Part shown: positions 34,379-41,782 of the stretch, one piece after another | Layout of the letters: every line of letters begins with the position of its first letter | How positions within the stretch are numbered: the stretch's first letter is position 1 | Origin: Micromonospora eburnea | Lineage (GTDB): Bacteria; Actinomycetota; Actinomycetes; Mycobacteriales; Micromonosporaceae | Direction of reading: 5' to 3' | DNA length: 64,000 bases | Assembly: GCF_900090225.1 (NCBI RefSeq) | Contig: NZ_FMHY01000002.1 | Coordinates: 558,001-622,000 of the forward strand | The notes under the pieces: model-generated | Databases searched by the model: none | The model's input: the letters and a program-made list of their open reading frames with translations, nothing else | Told to the model about the DNA's origin: nothing | Translations under genes and position numbers: made by a program

Positions 34379-34792
34379 TCACCGGTAGGAGCCGTTGTCG
34401 GAGTTCGCCCAGATGGCCAGGCCGATCCAGCCGCAGCAGACGAGCAGCCCGATCGCGGTGAAGATGTAGCTGAGGATCAGCCCCCAGTTGGCGAGCTGGG
34501 CGCCCTCCTCGCCGGTCTGCCGGATCTGCCGCTTGGCCAGGTGGCCGCAGACGATGCCGGCCGGAGCGAAGACGAAGGCGAAGACCAGCGACAGGATCGC
34601 CAGCACGTTCGGCCCGCCGCCGGGTGCTCGCGGGCCCTGCCCGGGCGGCCCGTACTGCCCGTACGGGGGCTGCGGGGCGTACGGCGGCTGTTGACCCCAC
34701 GGCGGCTGTTGCGGGTGCCCGTACGGCTGCCCGTAGGGCGGCGGCTCGTACGGCGACGGCGGCTGCTCCGGCTCGCCGGGTGGTTGGCTCAC
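34379..34792 (-). CDS. DUF4190 membrane protein, paralogue of 32858-33367
   Basis: 137 residues from a GTG. A Pro/Tyr/Gln-rich N-terminus (~1-60) is followed by helices NVLAILSLVFAFVFAPAGI and GLILSYIFTAIGLLVCCGWI around GHLAKRQIRQTGEEGAQL. The loop matches the neighbouring DUF4190 protein. The start codon GTG overlaps the stop of an upstream 27-codon ORF (GTGA), itself coupled to an identical ORF further upstream, an unusual leader for a housekeeping-type membrane protein. Confidence 0.88.
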   Translation of the reverse strand: MSQPPGEPEQPPSPYEPPPYGQPYGHPQQPPWGQQPPYAPQPPYGQYGPPGQGPRAPGGGPNVLAILSLVFAFVFAPAGIVCGHLAKRQIRQTGEEGAQLANWGLILSYIFTAIGLLVCCGWIGLAIWANSDNGSYR

Positions 34793-34872
34793 GCCACCGC
34801 CTCCCTGCGGTCGGCGCCGGCGTGAGCCTGCACGGCGCTGAGCCCGATGGTTCGCTCGCTACGCTCGCTCAC
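34789..34872 (-). CDS. 27-codon mini-ORF of the MSER type, coupled to the DUF4190 gene (proximal copy)
   Basis: GTG at 34872, stop TGA at 34791-34789 overlapping the GTG of the DUF4190 gene. The product begins MSERSERTIGLSAVQAHAG and ends RREAVA. GGGAGG near its end is the likely ribosome site of the next gene. The 80-bp unit is duplicated in tandem, so the same ORF follows at 34869-34952. Similar mini-ORFs with the same 4-nt overlap lie at 43906 and 47856. Translation is inferred, not shown. Confidence 0.5.
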   Translation of the reverse strand: MSERSERTIGLSAVQAHAGADRREAVA

Positions 34873-34952
34873 GCCACCGCCTCCCTGCGGTCGGCGCCGG
34901 CGTGAGCCTGCACGGCGCTGAGCCGGATGGTTCGCTCGCTACGCTCGCTCAC
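34793..34952 (-). repeat. two 80-bp tandem direct repeats
   Basis: 34793-34872 and 34873-34952 differ at one base only (CCCGATGG versus CCGGATGG). The period of 80 equals 28 codons minus the 4-nt overlap, so each unit's ORF ends exactly in the start codon of the next. The unit contains GGTTCGCTCGCTACGCTCGC on the plus strand. Confidence 0.85.
34869..34952 (-). CDS. 27-codon mini-ORF of the MSER type (distal copy)
   Basis: GTG at 34952, stop overlapping the GTG of the proximal copy. The product differs from the proximal one at one residue (TIRLS instead of TIGLS). GGAGGGGGCG upstream may be a ribosome site. It forms the first link of a chain mini-ORF, mini-ORF, DUF4190 gene. Confidence 0.45.
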   Translation of the reverse strand: MSERSERTIRLSAVQAHAGADRREAVA

Positions 34953-35075
34953 GGCCGCTCGCCCCCTCCGTCGCAGGTCAACGCCCCTCTCTTGCGGACG
35001 CTACCCGCAGCGGTGAACCTTTTCACAGCGGTTGTGTGGACTGGTCACCTTGGCCTCGTCGGCCGCGCGGCCGAT

Positions 35076-35093
35076 ACTGACCGAGCGTTCAGT
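35076..35093. promoter_or_regulatory. inverted repeat ACTGA-N8-TCAGT, TetR-type operator candidate
   Basis: ACTGACCGAGCGTTCAGT lies 36 bp before the likely ATG of the acyl-CoA dehydrogenase. The spacing and AC-TGA/TCA-GT arms resemble operators of TetR-family repressors of fatty-acid and acyl-CoA genes. Confidence 0.45.
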
Positions 35094-35128
35094 TACCCGT
35101 GAGTAATGCGCCGATTCCGGAGGCTGCG

Positions 35129-36325
35129 ATGGCCCGACTCGCCCAGACACCCGGCCTGACCGACGTGCAGCGGTCGATCCTGGAGACCGTCCGGGAGTTC
35201 GCCGACAGGGAGATCATTCCGCACGCCCAGCGGCTGGAGCATGCCGACGAGTACCCCGCCGACATCCTCGACGGGATGCGCGAGATGGGCCTGTTCGGCC
35301 TCACCATCGCCGAGGAGTACGGCGGCCTCGGCGAGTCCCTGCTCACCTACGCCCTGGTGGTCGAGGAACTGTCCCGGGGCTGGATGTCGATCTCCGGCAT
35401 CGTCAACACCCACTTCATCGTGGCGTACCTGATCTCCCAGCACGGGTCGGCGGGGCAGCGGGCCCGGCTGCTGCCGAAGATGGCCACCGGCGAGGTACGC
35501 GGCGCGTTCTCGATGTCGGAACCGGAGTGCGGCTCCGACGTGTCGGCGATCAAGTCGAAGGCGGTCCGCGACGGCGACACCTTCGTGCTGAACGGCCAGA
35601 AGATGTGGCTGACCAACGGGGCGTACTCCTCGGTGGTGGCCACGCTGGTCAAGACCGACACCGGTGCCGATTCGGTCTACGGCAACATGAGCACCTTCCT
35701 GCTGGAGAAGCAGCCCGGCTTCGGCGAGACCGCACCCGGCCTGACCATCCCCGGCAAGATCGAAAAGATGGGCTACAAGGGCGTCGAGACCACCGAGATG
35801 ATCCTCGGCGGGGTCACCGTCCCCGCCTCCGCCGTGCTCGGCGGCGAGGAGAAGGTCGGCCGAGGCTTCTACCAGATGATGGACGGCATCGAGGTGGGCC
35901 GGGTCAACGTCGCCGCCCGCGCCTGCGGCATCTCCATCCGCGCCTTCGAGCTGGCTGTCGCGTACGCCCAGCAGCGCCGCACCTTCGGCCAGCCGCTCGC
36001 CAAGCACCAGGCCGTCGCGTTCAAGCTCGCCGAGATGGGTACGAAGATCGAGGCGGCGCACGCCCTCATGGTGAACGCCGCCCGGCTCAAGGACGCCGGC
36101 CAGCGCAACGATGTCGAAGCCGGCATGGCCAAACTGCTCGCCTCGGAATACTGCGCCGAGGTCGTCCAGGAGGCGTTCCGCATCCACGGCGGCTACGGCT
36201 ACTCCAAGGAGTACGAGATCGAGCGGCTGATGCGGGAGGCCCCGTTCCTGCTCATCGGCGAGGGCACCTCGGAGATCCAGAAGACCATCATCTCCCGCGG
36301 CCTGCTCAAGCAGTACAAGCTCTGA
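35129..36325 (+). CDS. acyl-CoA dehydrogenase
   Basis: 398 residues from the ATG at 35129, which has GGAGG 5 nt upstream; a GTG at 35099 would add ten residues. Family blocks are GLTIAEEYGGLGESLLTY, GAFSMSEPECGSDVSAIKSK (FAD/substrate), KMWLTNGA, QRRTFGQPLAKHQAVAFKLA, and HGGYGYSKEYEIERLMREA with IGEGTSEIQ. The catalytic Glu lies in the C-terminal part. In Streptomyces, enzymes beginning like this one are encoded beside MaoC and CitE-like genes, so methylsuccinyl-CoA or a related acyl-CoA is a possible substrate; that is inference. Confidence 0.92.
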   Translation: MARLAQTPGLTDVQRSILETVREFADREIIPHAQRLEHADEYPADILDGMREMGLFGLTIAEEYGGLGESLLTYALVVEELSRGWMSISGIVNTHFIVAYLISQHGSAGQRARLLPKMATGEVRGAFSMSEPECGSDVSAIKSKAVRDGDTFVLNGQKMWLTNGAYSSVVATLVKTDTGADSVYGNMSTFLLEKQPGFGETAPGLTIPGKIEKMGYKGVETTEMILGGVTVPASAVLGGEEKVGRGFYQMMDGIEVGRVNVAARACGISIRAFELAVAYAQQRRTFGQPLAKHQAVAFKLAEMGTKIEAAHALMVNAARLKDAGQRNDVEAGMAKLLASEYCAEVVQEAFRIHGGYGYSKEYEIERLMREAPFLLIGEGTSEIQKTIISRGLLKQYKL

Positions 36326-36326
36326 C

Positions 36327-36391
36327 CGGCGGTAAGGAGGGGTCCCTTGTTAACGCATTCGGTATAGCAGGGTCCCCTTCTCACCGGCCGA
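36327..36391 (+). repeat. interspersed GGGGCCCC/TTAACGC palindromic element (copy c)
   Basis: GGTAAGGAGGGGTCCCTTGT, the core TTAACGCATTCGGTATAGCA and GGGTCCCCTTCTCACCGG align with copies a and b. On the minus strand it contributes the last codons and the stop (36350-36352) of the membrane protein gene at 36350-37129. Confidence 0.8.
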
Positions 36392-37129
36392 TGCGGCGGG
36401 GCGGGGTGGCTCCGGCGGGGTGATCGGCAGGCCGACCGCCAGGGTCTGCGGGCGCGGGCGGAAGTGCTCGATCGCGGCGAGCAGCCGCTCGTCGGAGACG
36501 GTCACCTTCCGCCCGCCGACCACCTGTGGCGTCAGCCGGCCCGGGTCGAGGCGCAGCCACACCCCGTCCGGCCGCTTCCGGGAGTTCAACCGGGCCTCCC
36601 TGACCTCGGACCAGGGGTACCACTCCGAGCCGTCCCGCAGCCCGCTCGCGGTCAGCGCCAGCCGGCCGGTGAACCGGGCCTCCTGAAACACGGCCCAGCC
36701 GAGGCCCAGCGCCAGGCCGGCCAGCAGCACCGGCCGGCCGACTTCGGCCCAGGACCAGCGGTCGGGGATGAGCGAGACCACACCGACCGTCAGTGTGATC
36801 CCCCCGAACGCGCCGGTGGACATTTCCAGCCAGGCGGCCGGTGAGCGCCGCGCCACCAGCCCGGGCTCCGTCCCGTCACGGCCGGCCACCCGGGCGTGCC
36901 AGACCAGCCGGCCGGTCCGCCGGGGTCGCCACCGCTGCTGCACCAGGTGCATTCCGGTGGCCAGCCAGGCCAGGCCACGGACGTCGGCCAGGTCGGCCCT
37001 GCTCATCCCGAGCAGCAGCCAGGCGGCCACCGCGGCGACCGCGCCGCCGGCCAGGAGGGCGGCCAGCCGGCGGGACCAGAACCCGTCGCGGTTGGGCTGC
37101 ACCGACGCCGCCGGCTCGGGGAGGGACAC
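36350..37129 (-). CDS. membrane protein with bacterial PH-like domain, C-terminus made by a repeat
   Basis: 259 residues from a GTG at 37129 (VSLPEPAASVQPNRDGFW). Membrane helices lie at ~22-40 (LAALLAGGAVAAVAAWLLL) and in two later segments (~110-130 and ~136-155). A PH-like domain follows with RLALTASGLRDGSEWYPWSE, VWLRLDPGRLTPQVV and DERLLAAIEHFRP. The final residues GEKGTLLYRMR lie within an interspersed palindrome, so the original stop was probably upstream. It is 23 bp downstream of the related gene 37153-37803. Function is unknown. Confidence 0.78.
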   Translation of the reverse strand: MSLPEPAASVQPNRDGFWSRRLAALLAGGAVAAVAAWLLLGMSRADLADVRGLAWLATGMHLVQQRWRPRRTGRLVWHARVAGRDGTEPGLVARRSPAAWLEMSTGAFGGITLTVGVVSLIPDRWSWAEVGRPVLLAGLALGLGWAVFQEARFTGRLALTASGLRDGSEWYPWSEVREARLNSRKRPDGVWLRLDPGRLTPQVVGGRKVTVSDERLLAAIEHFRPRPQTLAVGLPITPPEPPRPAASAGEKGTLLYRMR

Positions 37130-37152
37130 GATCGCAGGGTACGGGGACTCCG

Positions 37153-37803
37153 CTAGCCCTCCGAGCCGGGCAGCCGTACCGCCAGGTGCTCGCGGGCGCG
37201 GGCGACCAGGGCGGCCGGTTCGTCGGCGTAGAGGCGGACTTCGTGCACCGGTCCGCTCGGGCCCTTGGGCAGGCGTACGGAGAGCGGCTCGCGGAGCACG
37301 ACGTCCACGCTGGTCTGGCTGCCGGCGCCGATGTTCAGGATCGTCCCCGTGTCGGCCTGCTCGACCTGGACGGCCCGGCTGGACGGCAAGGACCGGTAGC
37401 GGTGCTCTACCCGGGCGACGGCGGACCAGGGGACGAGGAGGTCGACCGAGAAGCCGTTGCGGACGCGTAGCCCCGCCGGGCCGGCGACGTGTGGGTGGAT
37501 CCGCAGGCTGGCGAAGAGGCCGATCATCCAGAGCACACCCCAGATTCCGAGCGCGAGCGCGGTGTGCCGGAGCGGCCGCCACGGGACGGTGTGCCGGAGG
37601 ATCAGGTCGAGGATCGGAATCTCGATCGTGGAGAGCGCGATGAAGACGCCGAGGATCGGCTTGACCACGCCGACGTAGCTGAACGCCGCCGCCCCGGGCT
37701 CCAGGGCCGGGGGCCGGCGGAGCAGCCACCGGCCGAGGCTCACCCACATGCCCACCTCGTACGCGACCATGCGCCGCAGCAGCGCGACAGTCTGACTCCC
37801 CAT
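37153..37803 (-). CDS. membrane protein with PH-like domain
   Basis: 216 residues. Two helices lie at ~45-65 (VVKPILGVFIALSTIEIPIL) and ~78-98 (TALALGIWGVLWMIGLFASL), followed by a cytosolic PH-like/DUF domain (~100-200; GLRVRNGFSVDLLVPWSAVA, HEVRLYADEPAALVARAREH). The gene is first in a two-gene operon and divergent from a TetR regulator 99 bp away, which probably controls it. The substrate or ligand is unknown. Confidence 0.82.
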   Translation of the reverse strand: MGSQTVALLRRMVAYEVGMWVSLGRWLLRRPPALEPGAAAFSYVGVVKPILGVFIALSTIEIPILDLILRHTVPWRPLRHTALALGIWGVLWMIGLFASLRIHPHVAGPAGLRVRNGFSVDLLVPWSAVARVEHRYRSLPSSRAVQVEQADTGTILNIGAGSQTSVDVVLREPLSVRLPKGPSGPVHEVRLYADEPAALVARAREHLAVRLPGSEG

Positions 37804-37829
37804 GGGCACCCGCCTTCGGGTCGCTGTTT

Positions 37830-37846
37830 TTGCATTGCAGTTGCAA
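37830..37846. promoter_or_regulatory. inverted repeat TTGCA-N7-TGCAA between divergent genes
   Basis: TTGCATTGCAGTTGCAA lies in the 99-bp gap between the membrane protein operon and the TetR gene, in an AT-richer patch. It is the best candidate for the operator of the neighbouring TetR protein. Confidence 0.5.
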
Positions 37847-37902
37847 CGTAAAGTGTGCGTGGTCGATGTGTCAATGCAGTCGTATTGTGAAAGCATGGGG
37901 CC

Positions 37903-38514
37903 ATGCCGAAGCGGGTCGATCACCGGGAGCGCCGCACGCTGATCGCCGACGCCCTGATGCGGGTGGCCGCCGAACACGGGCTGGAGGCGGTCAGCCTGCG
38001 CCACGTGGCGGCGGAGGCCGGTGTCTCCTCGGGGATGGTGCAGCACTACTTCCGCACCAAGGACGAGATGATGGCCTTCGCCCTCTCGGTGGTACGCGAG
38101 CACAGCGAGGCCCGGGTCGGCCAGGCCGTCGCGGCGCTGGGGCCGGACCCGTCCCCGCGTACGCTGCTCCGGACCATGCTGGCCGAGCTGCTGCCGCTCG
38201 ACGAGTCGCGCCGCGCGGACGGCCGGGTCGCGCTGGCGTTCCTGGCCTACACCGCGGTACGCCCGGCGGTGGCCGCCGCGCTGCACCGGGAGACGGCCGA
38301 GCTGCTCGCGTTCATCGCCGGGCAGATCCGCGCGGCGCAGGTGGCCGGAACGGCGCGGGCGGGCGTCGATCCGGACCGGGCCGCGGTGGCTCTGCTCGCC
38401 GTGATGGAGGGTCTGGGCGTCTATCTGCTCGGCGGGCACTACCCGCCGGAGACGGCGCTCGGCGCGCTGGACACCCAGCTGGACCTGCTGCTCGGCCCCG
38501 CGGATCGGAAATGA
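37903..38514 (+). CDS. TetR-family transcriptional regulator
   Basis: 203 residues. The HTH lies at ~8-55: ERRTLIADALMRVAAEHGLE, VSLRHVAAEAGVSSGMVQHY and FRTKDEMM, typical of the BetI-like TetR branch. The helical ligand domain continues to ~200 (BetI-type C-terminal, LAFLAYTAVRPAVAAAL). It probably represses the divergent bPH-like membrane protein operon and itself through the TTGCA repeat between them. The ligand is unknown. Confidence 0.92.
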   Translation: MPKRVDHRERRTLIADALMRVAAEHGLEAVSLRHVAAEAGVSSGMVQHYFRTKDEMMAFALSVVREHSEARVGQAVAALGPDPSPRTLLRTMLAELLPLDESRRADGRVALAFLAYTAVRPAVAAALHRETAELLAFIAGQIRAAQVAGTARAGVDPDRAAVALLAVMEGLGVYLLGGHYPPETALGALDTQLDLLLGPADRK

Positions 38515-38667
38515 CGTGACCGCACGGCACCGCCCCGACGGGCGGGGCGCCGCTGGCGGGGTGCAGCTGGCGAGGCGCCGCTGGCGAGGCGGCGCAGGAT
38601 GCCGCAAGTGGTGGTCTTCCAGGGGCCGGATACAACTACATGCCGCACCTGGAGTGGATCATGCCTC

Positions 38668-38763
38668 GGCGGCCAGGCGGCCAGGCGGCCAGGCGGCCAG
38701 GCGGCCAGGCGGCCAGGCGGCCAGGTGGTCGGGCGGTCAGGCGGTCAGGCGGCCGGGTGGTCA
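38668..38763. repeat. 12-unit tandem repeat of GGCGGCCA
   Basis: Seven perfect 8-bp units (38668-38723) are followed by five variants (GGTGGTCG, GGCGGTCA twice, GGCGGCCG, GGTGGTCA). The last unit contains the TCA that is the stop codon of the CoA-binding protein gene. The unit size of 8 makes copy-number change frameshifting if it ever entered a coding region. No protein-coding role is seen. Confidence 0.85.
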
Positions 38764-39168
38764 GCCGAGCCGGGTCAGGCCCGCCGCGGCTCGCTCGACG
38801 ATGAGGCAACGGTCCTCGACGTAGTCGATCCCCGCCTCCTCGGCGATCTGCCGCGCCTCCGCCGACACGATCCCGAGCTGCAACCACACCGCCGGGGCGC
38901 CGATCGCCACCGCCTCCCGGACCACGTCGACCGCGTCCCGGGCCGGACGGAACACGTCCACCAGGTCGACCGGGTGTGGGATGTCGGCCAGCGACGGGTA
39001 CGCCTTCTCGCCGAACAGTTCGTCCACCGTCGGGTTCACCGGGATGATCCGCCAGCCGTACCGCCGCATCTCCGCCGGCACCCGGTGCGCGGCCTTGCCC
39101 GGGTCGCGGGAGGCGCCCACGACGGCGATCACGGCGGAGTCGGCGAGGATCTGCTGAGCTGAACGCAC
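38761..39168 (-). CDS. CoA-binding domain protein (YccU-like)
   Basis: 135 residues from a GTG. The Rossmann CoA-binding domain has IAVVGASRDPGKAAHRVPAE, WRIIPVNPTVDELFGEKAYP, VDLVDVFRPARDAVDVVREA and APAVWLQLGIVSAEA, with a C-terminal DRCLIVER. Stand-alone proteins of this type bind CoA or nucleotide; their role is unknown. The gene's stop is inside the GGCGGCCA repeat array. Confidence 0.92.
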   Translation of the reverse strand: MRSAQQILADSAVIAVVGASRDPGKAAHRVPAEMRRYGWRIIPVNPTVDELFGEKAYPSLADIPHPVDLVDVFRPARDAVDVVREAVAIGAPAVWLQLGIVSAEARQIAEEAGIDYVEDRCLIVERAAAGLTRLG

Positions 39169-39205
39169 CCACCGAGCCTAGCCCTGTCGTGCCCCGAGCC
39201 GACGC

Positions 39206-40249
39206 CTAGATCAGCGTCAACTGTTCCGTTGGGGGCGGTGGTGGCTCGGGCACCCGCCGGTTGTCGCCGGCCTCGCTCCGGTGCAGGCCGTGCCGCCGGG
39301 CCGCCATCCGCACCCGCGCGGTCACCTCCCGCTGGTACGCCTGCGGCGCGTACGCCCCGGAGCGGTAGAGCTGGCGGTAGCGGGGAACCAGGTGCGGGAA
39401 GTCGCGGGCCAGCCAGTGCGCGTACCACTCCCGGGCGCCGGGGCGCAGGTGCAGCGGCAGCGGGGTGACGCCGGTGGCCCCGGAGGCGGCGATGGCGGCC
39501 ACGGTGGCGTCGATCGACTCCTCGTCGTCGCTCAGCCCGGGCAGGATCGGCGCCATCAGCACCCCGACCTCGAACCCGGCGTCGGTGAGCTGCCGGACGG
39601 CGTCCAGCCGGCGGCGCGGGCTCGGCGTGCCCGGCTCGACCGCCCGCCAGAGCCGCTCGTCGACGAAACCCACCGAGTACGAGAGCCCGACCCGGGTGAC
39701 CTCGGCGGCCTGGCGCAGCAGCGGCAGGTCCCGCAGGAGCAGCGTGCCCTTGGTCAGGATCGAGAACGGGTTCGCGAAGTCCCGCAGCGCCTCGATGATC
39801 GGCGGCATGAGGCGGTAGCGCCCCTCGGCCCGCTGGTAGCAGTCCACGTTGCTGCCCACGGCGATGTGCGCGCCGCGCCAGCGTGGGGCGGCCAGCTCGC
39901 GGCGGACCAGCTCCCCGGCGTTGACCTTGACGATCACCTGCCGGTCGAAGTCCGCCCCGGCGTCGAGATCGAGATAGGTGTGGGTGTTGCGGGCGAAGCA
40001 GTAGCGACATGCATGACTGCATCCCCGGTACGGGTTGATCGTCCACTCGAACGGCACGCGGGACGTGCCGGGCACCCGGTTGACGATTGACTTCGCCCGT
40101 ACCTCGTAGAAGGTCATCCCGGCGAATTCGGGGGTGTCGAAGGTGCGGGCGATGGCGCCAGGGAGCGCCAGCGGCAGGGGTGGAGCCGCTGGCGCTGCCC
40201 CGTCGGGAGCCCCCTCGTCCGGGGGAGCGGAGAGGTTGTCCCAGCGCAT
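39206..40249 (-). CDS. radical SAM protein, Rv2578c family
   Basis: 347 residues from the ATG at 40249 (MRWDNLSAPPDEGAP). INPYRGCSHACRYCFAR carries the [4Fe-4S] cysteines C77, C81 and C84 in the CxxxCxxC pattern. VNAGELVRRELAAPRWRG, VGSNVDCYQRAEGRYRL and RVGLSYSVGF follow, as in the Rv2578c/spore-photoproduct-lyase-like family. The product ends with PPPPPTEQLTLI. The reaction is unknown. It lies 37 bp after the start of the CoA-binding protein gene on the same strand, so they may be co-transcribed. Confidence 0.9.
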   Translation of the reverse strand: MRWDNLSAPPDEGAPDGAAPAAPPLPLALPGAIARTFDTPEFAGMTFYEVRAKSIVNRVPGTSRVPFEWTINPYRGCSHACRYCFARNTHTYLDLDAGADFDRQVIVKVNAGELVRRELAAPRWRGAHIAVGSNVDCYQRAEGRYRLMPPIIEALRDFANPFSILTKGTLLLRDLPLLRQAAEVTRVGLSYSVGFVDERLWRAVEPGTPSPRRRLDAVRQLTDAGFEVGVLMAPILPGLSDDEESIDATVAAIAASGATGVTPLPLHLRPGAREWYAHWLARDFPHLVPRYRQLYRSGAYAPQAYQREVTARVRMAARRHGLHRSEAGDNRRVPEPPPPPTEQLTLI

Positions 40250-40339
40250 GGGCCTATTCGAACACGCGTACGAACGATCCGCAAGTGACTCGCCGGACAC
40301 CGGGGACCCGAACGGGCCGGTCGGGTGCAGGATGGGGGT

Positions 40340-40759
40340 ATGGAGAGGTCGACCTTCGTCTACGACGGCGACTGCGCGTTCTGCACCCGCTGCGCGCAGT
40401 TCATCGAGCGCCGGATTCCCACCGGTGCGCGGGTGGTGCCCTGGCAGTTCGCCGACCTGGCGGCGCTGGGGCTGACGGAGGCCGAGTGCGAGGAGGCGGT
40501 CCAGTGGGTGGGCGCCGACGGATCCCGCGCCGCCGGCCCGGACGCCGTCGCCAAACTGCTCGGCGACAGCACGTCGCTGTGGCGGGCCGCCGGCGCCGGT
40601 CTGCGCTTCCCGCCGGTGCGGGCCGCCGCCTGGCCGGCGTACCGGTGGGTGGCCCGCAACCGGCACCGGATGCCGGGCGGCACGGCGGCGTGCGCGTTGC
40701 CCCAGGAGGCCCGGGAACGCCTCTACGGCCCGACCGGCCGTCCCACCGCCGGATCCTGA
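40340..40759 (+). CDS. DCC-family thiol-disulfide oxidoreductase
   Basis: 139 residues from the ATG at 40340. The active-site motif is FVYDGDCAFCTRC (Asp9, Asp11, Cys12, Cys15), the DxDCxxC signature that names the family. QFADLAALGLTEAECEEAVQ and RFPPVRAAAWPAYRWVARNR follow the family plan. DCC proteins are often encoded next to or fused with HTTM membrane proteins; here an HTTM gene faces it 105 bp away. A redox role at the membrane is plausible. Confidence 0.9.
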   Translation: MERSTFVYDGDCAFCTRCAQFIERRIPTGARVVPWQFADLAALGLTEAECEEAVQWVGADGSRAAGPDAVAKLLGDSTSLWRAAGAGLRFPPVRAAAWPAYRWVARNRHRMPGGTAACALPQEARERLYGPTGRPTAGS

Positions 40760-40864
40760 CCGGTGCTCCGCACACCTGGCTGACCGGCCCGGATGACCAC
40801 CGCCTCGGGCTGGATCCCGGCGGGTGCGGGTGGGAGGACGCCGCCCGCGGTCAGCCGCCCGTGG

Positions 40865-41782
40865 TCAGCCGCCTGCGGCCGGGCCGACCGCCGGCTCGGG
40901 GCCGGTGAGCGGGCCGGCCGGTGTGGGCGGGGCCGCGTCGCTGCCGGGCGTGCCGCGACCACGGGTCAGCAGCCGACGGGCCCACACCACCGGGCGGACC
41001 CGCTCCAGCGGCAGGAAGCTGGCCATCGCGACCAGGTGCGGGGCGAACGAGATGGTGATCGTCGCGATGGTCACCAGGTGGAACGAGTAGAAAAAGCCCA
41101 CCGTGGCCATCCGCCACCGCTGCGGCAACACGAAGACCAGCGGGCTGAGCAGCTCGAAGGCGAGGATGCCGAACTGGGCGACGATCAGCAGGTGCGGCAC
41201 CTGGGCGATCAGGTCGGCCAGGTCGGTCCCGCGACGGATGATCGCCCGGGCCAGCACGGACCCGGTGGCCCAGTCCAGGCCGCCGAAGCGGAACTTCGCC
41301 CAGGCCGCCAGGAAGTACGTGCAGACGACCGCGATCTGGGTGACCCGCAGCGCCCAGCCGCCCGCCTCGCTGCGGGTGGGATCGCCGTGCCGGGCGCGCC
41401 CGGCGGTGGGCAGCACGGCCAGCGCGACGAGCAGCCCGAACCGGTCATGGTCGACCTTGCCGTAGCTCATCGCGACGATCATCCACTCGAAGTAGAGCGC
41501 GAAGACCGCCCAGCCGAGCAGCCGGGGCGCCCGCCCGGTCGCGGCGAGCAGGGCGAGTGCCAGCAGCACCCAGAAGATCACGGCGACCAGCGCCGGGGTG
41601 GGGGTGGGCAGCGACAGCAGCCGACCGATGAACAGCGGCCGGTAGAGGTCGCCGGGCACGTCGACGCGGCTGCGTACCCAGGGGGTGAAGACGACCAGGT
41701 CGGCGGCGACGAAGAGATAGACGAGGGTACGGAAGGCGGCCACCCGGCCGCGCGGGACCGCCTCGGTCAGCCAGCCGGTCAC
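40865..41782 (-). CDS. HTTM (vitamin-K-dependent carboxylase-like) membrane protein
   Basis: 305 residues from the GTG at 41782 (VTGWLTEAVPRGRVAAFRTL), overlapping the upstream stop by 4 nt. About seven membrane helices are seen, among them VYLFVAADLVVF, ALVAVIFWVLLALALLAATG, AVVCTYFLAAWAKFRFGGLD and WRMATVGFFYSFHLVTIATI. WAKFRFGGLDW and the N-terminal Arg-rich helix are HTTM features. HTTM proteins relate to gamma-glutamyl carboxylase but their bacterial roles are largely unknown. It is coupled to a secreted-type protein (41779-42219) and faces a DCC oxidoreductase. Confidence 0.85.
   Translation of the reverse strand: MTGWLTEAVPRGRVAAFRTLVYLFVAADLVVFTPWVRSRVDVPGDLYRPLFIGRLLSLPTPTPALVAVIFWVLLALALLAATGRAPRLLGWAVFALYFEWMIVAMSYGKVDHDRFGLLVALAVLPTAGRARHGDPTRSEAGGWALRVTQIAVVCTYFLAAWAKFRFGGLDWATGSVLARAIIRRGTDLADLIAQVPHLLIVAQFGILAFELLSPLVFVLPQRWRMATVGFFYSFHLVTIATITISFAPHLVAMASFLPLERVRPVVWARRLLTRGRGTPGSDAAPPTPAGPLTGPEPAVGPAAGG

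Noticed and set aside
38668..38763. CRISPR-like repeat array
   Set aside because: The 8-bp units are adjacent without spacers, and there are no cas genes. It is a simple tandem repeat.
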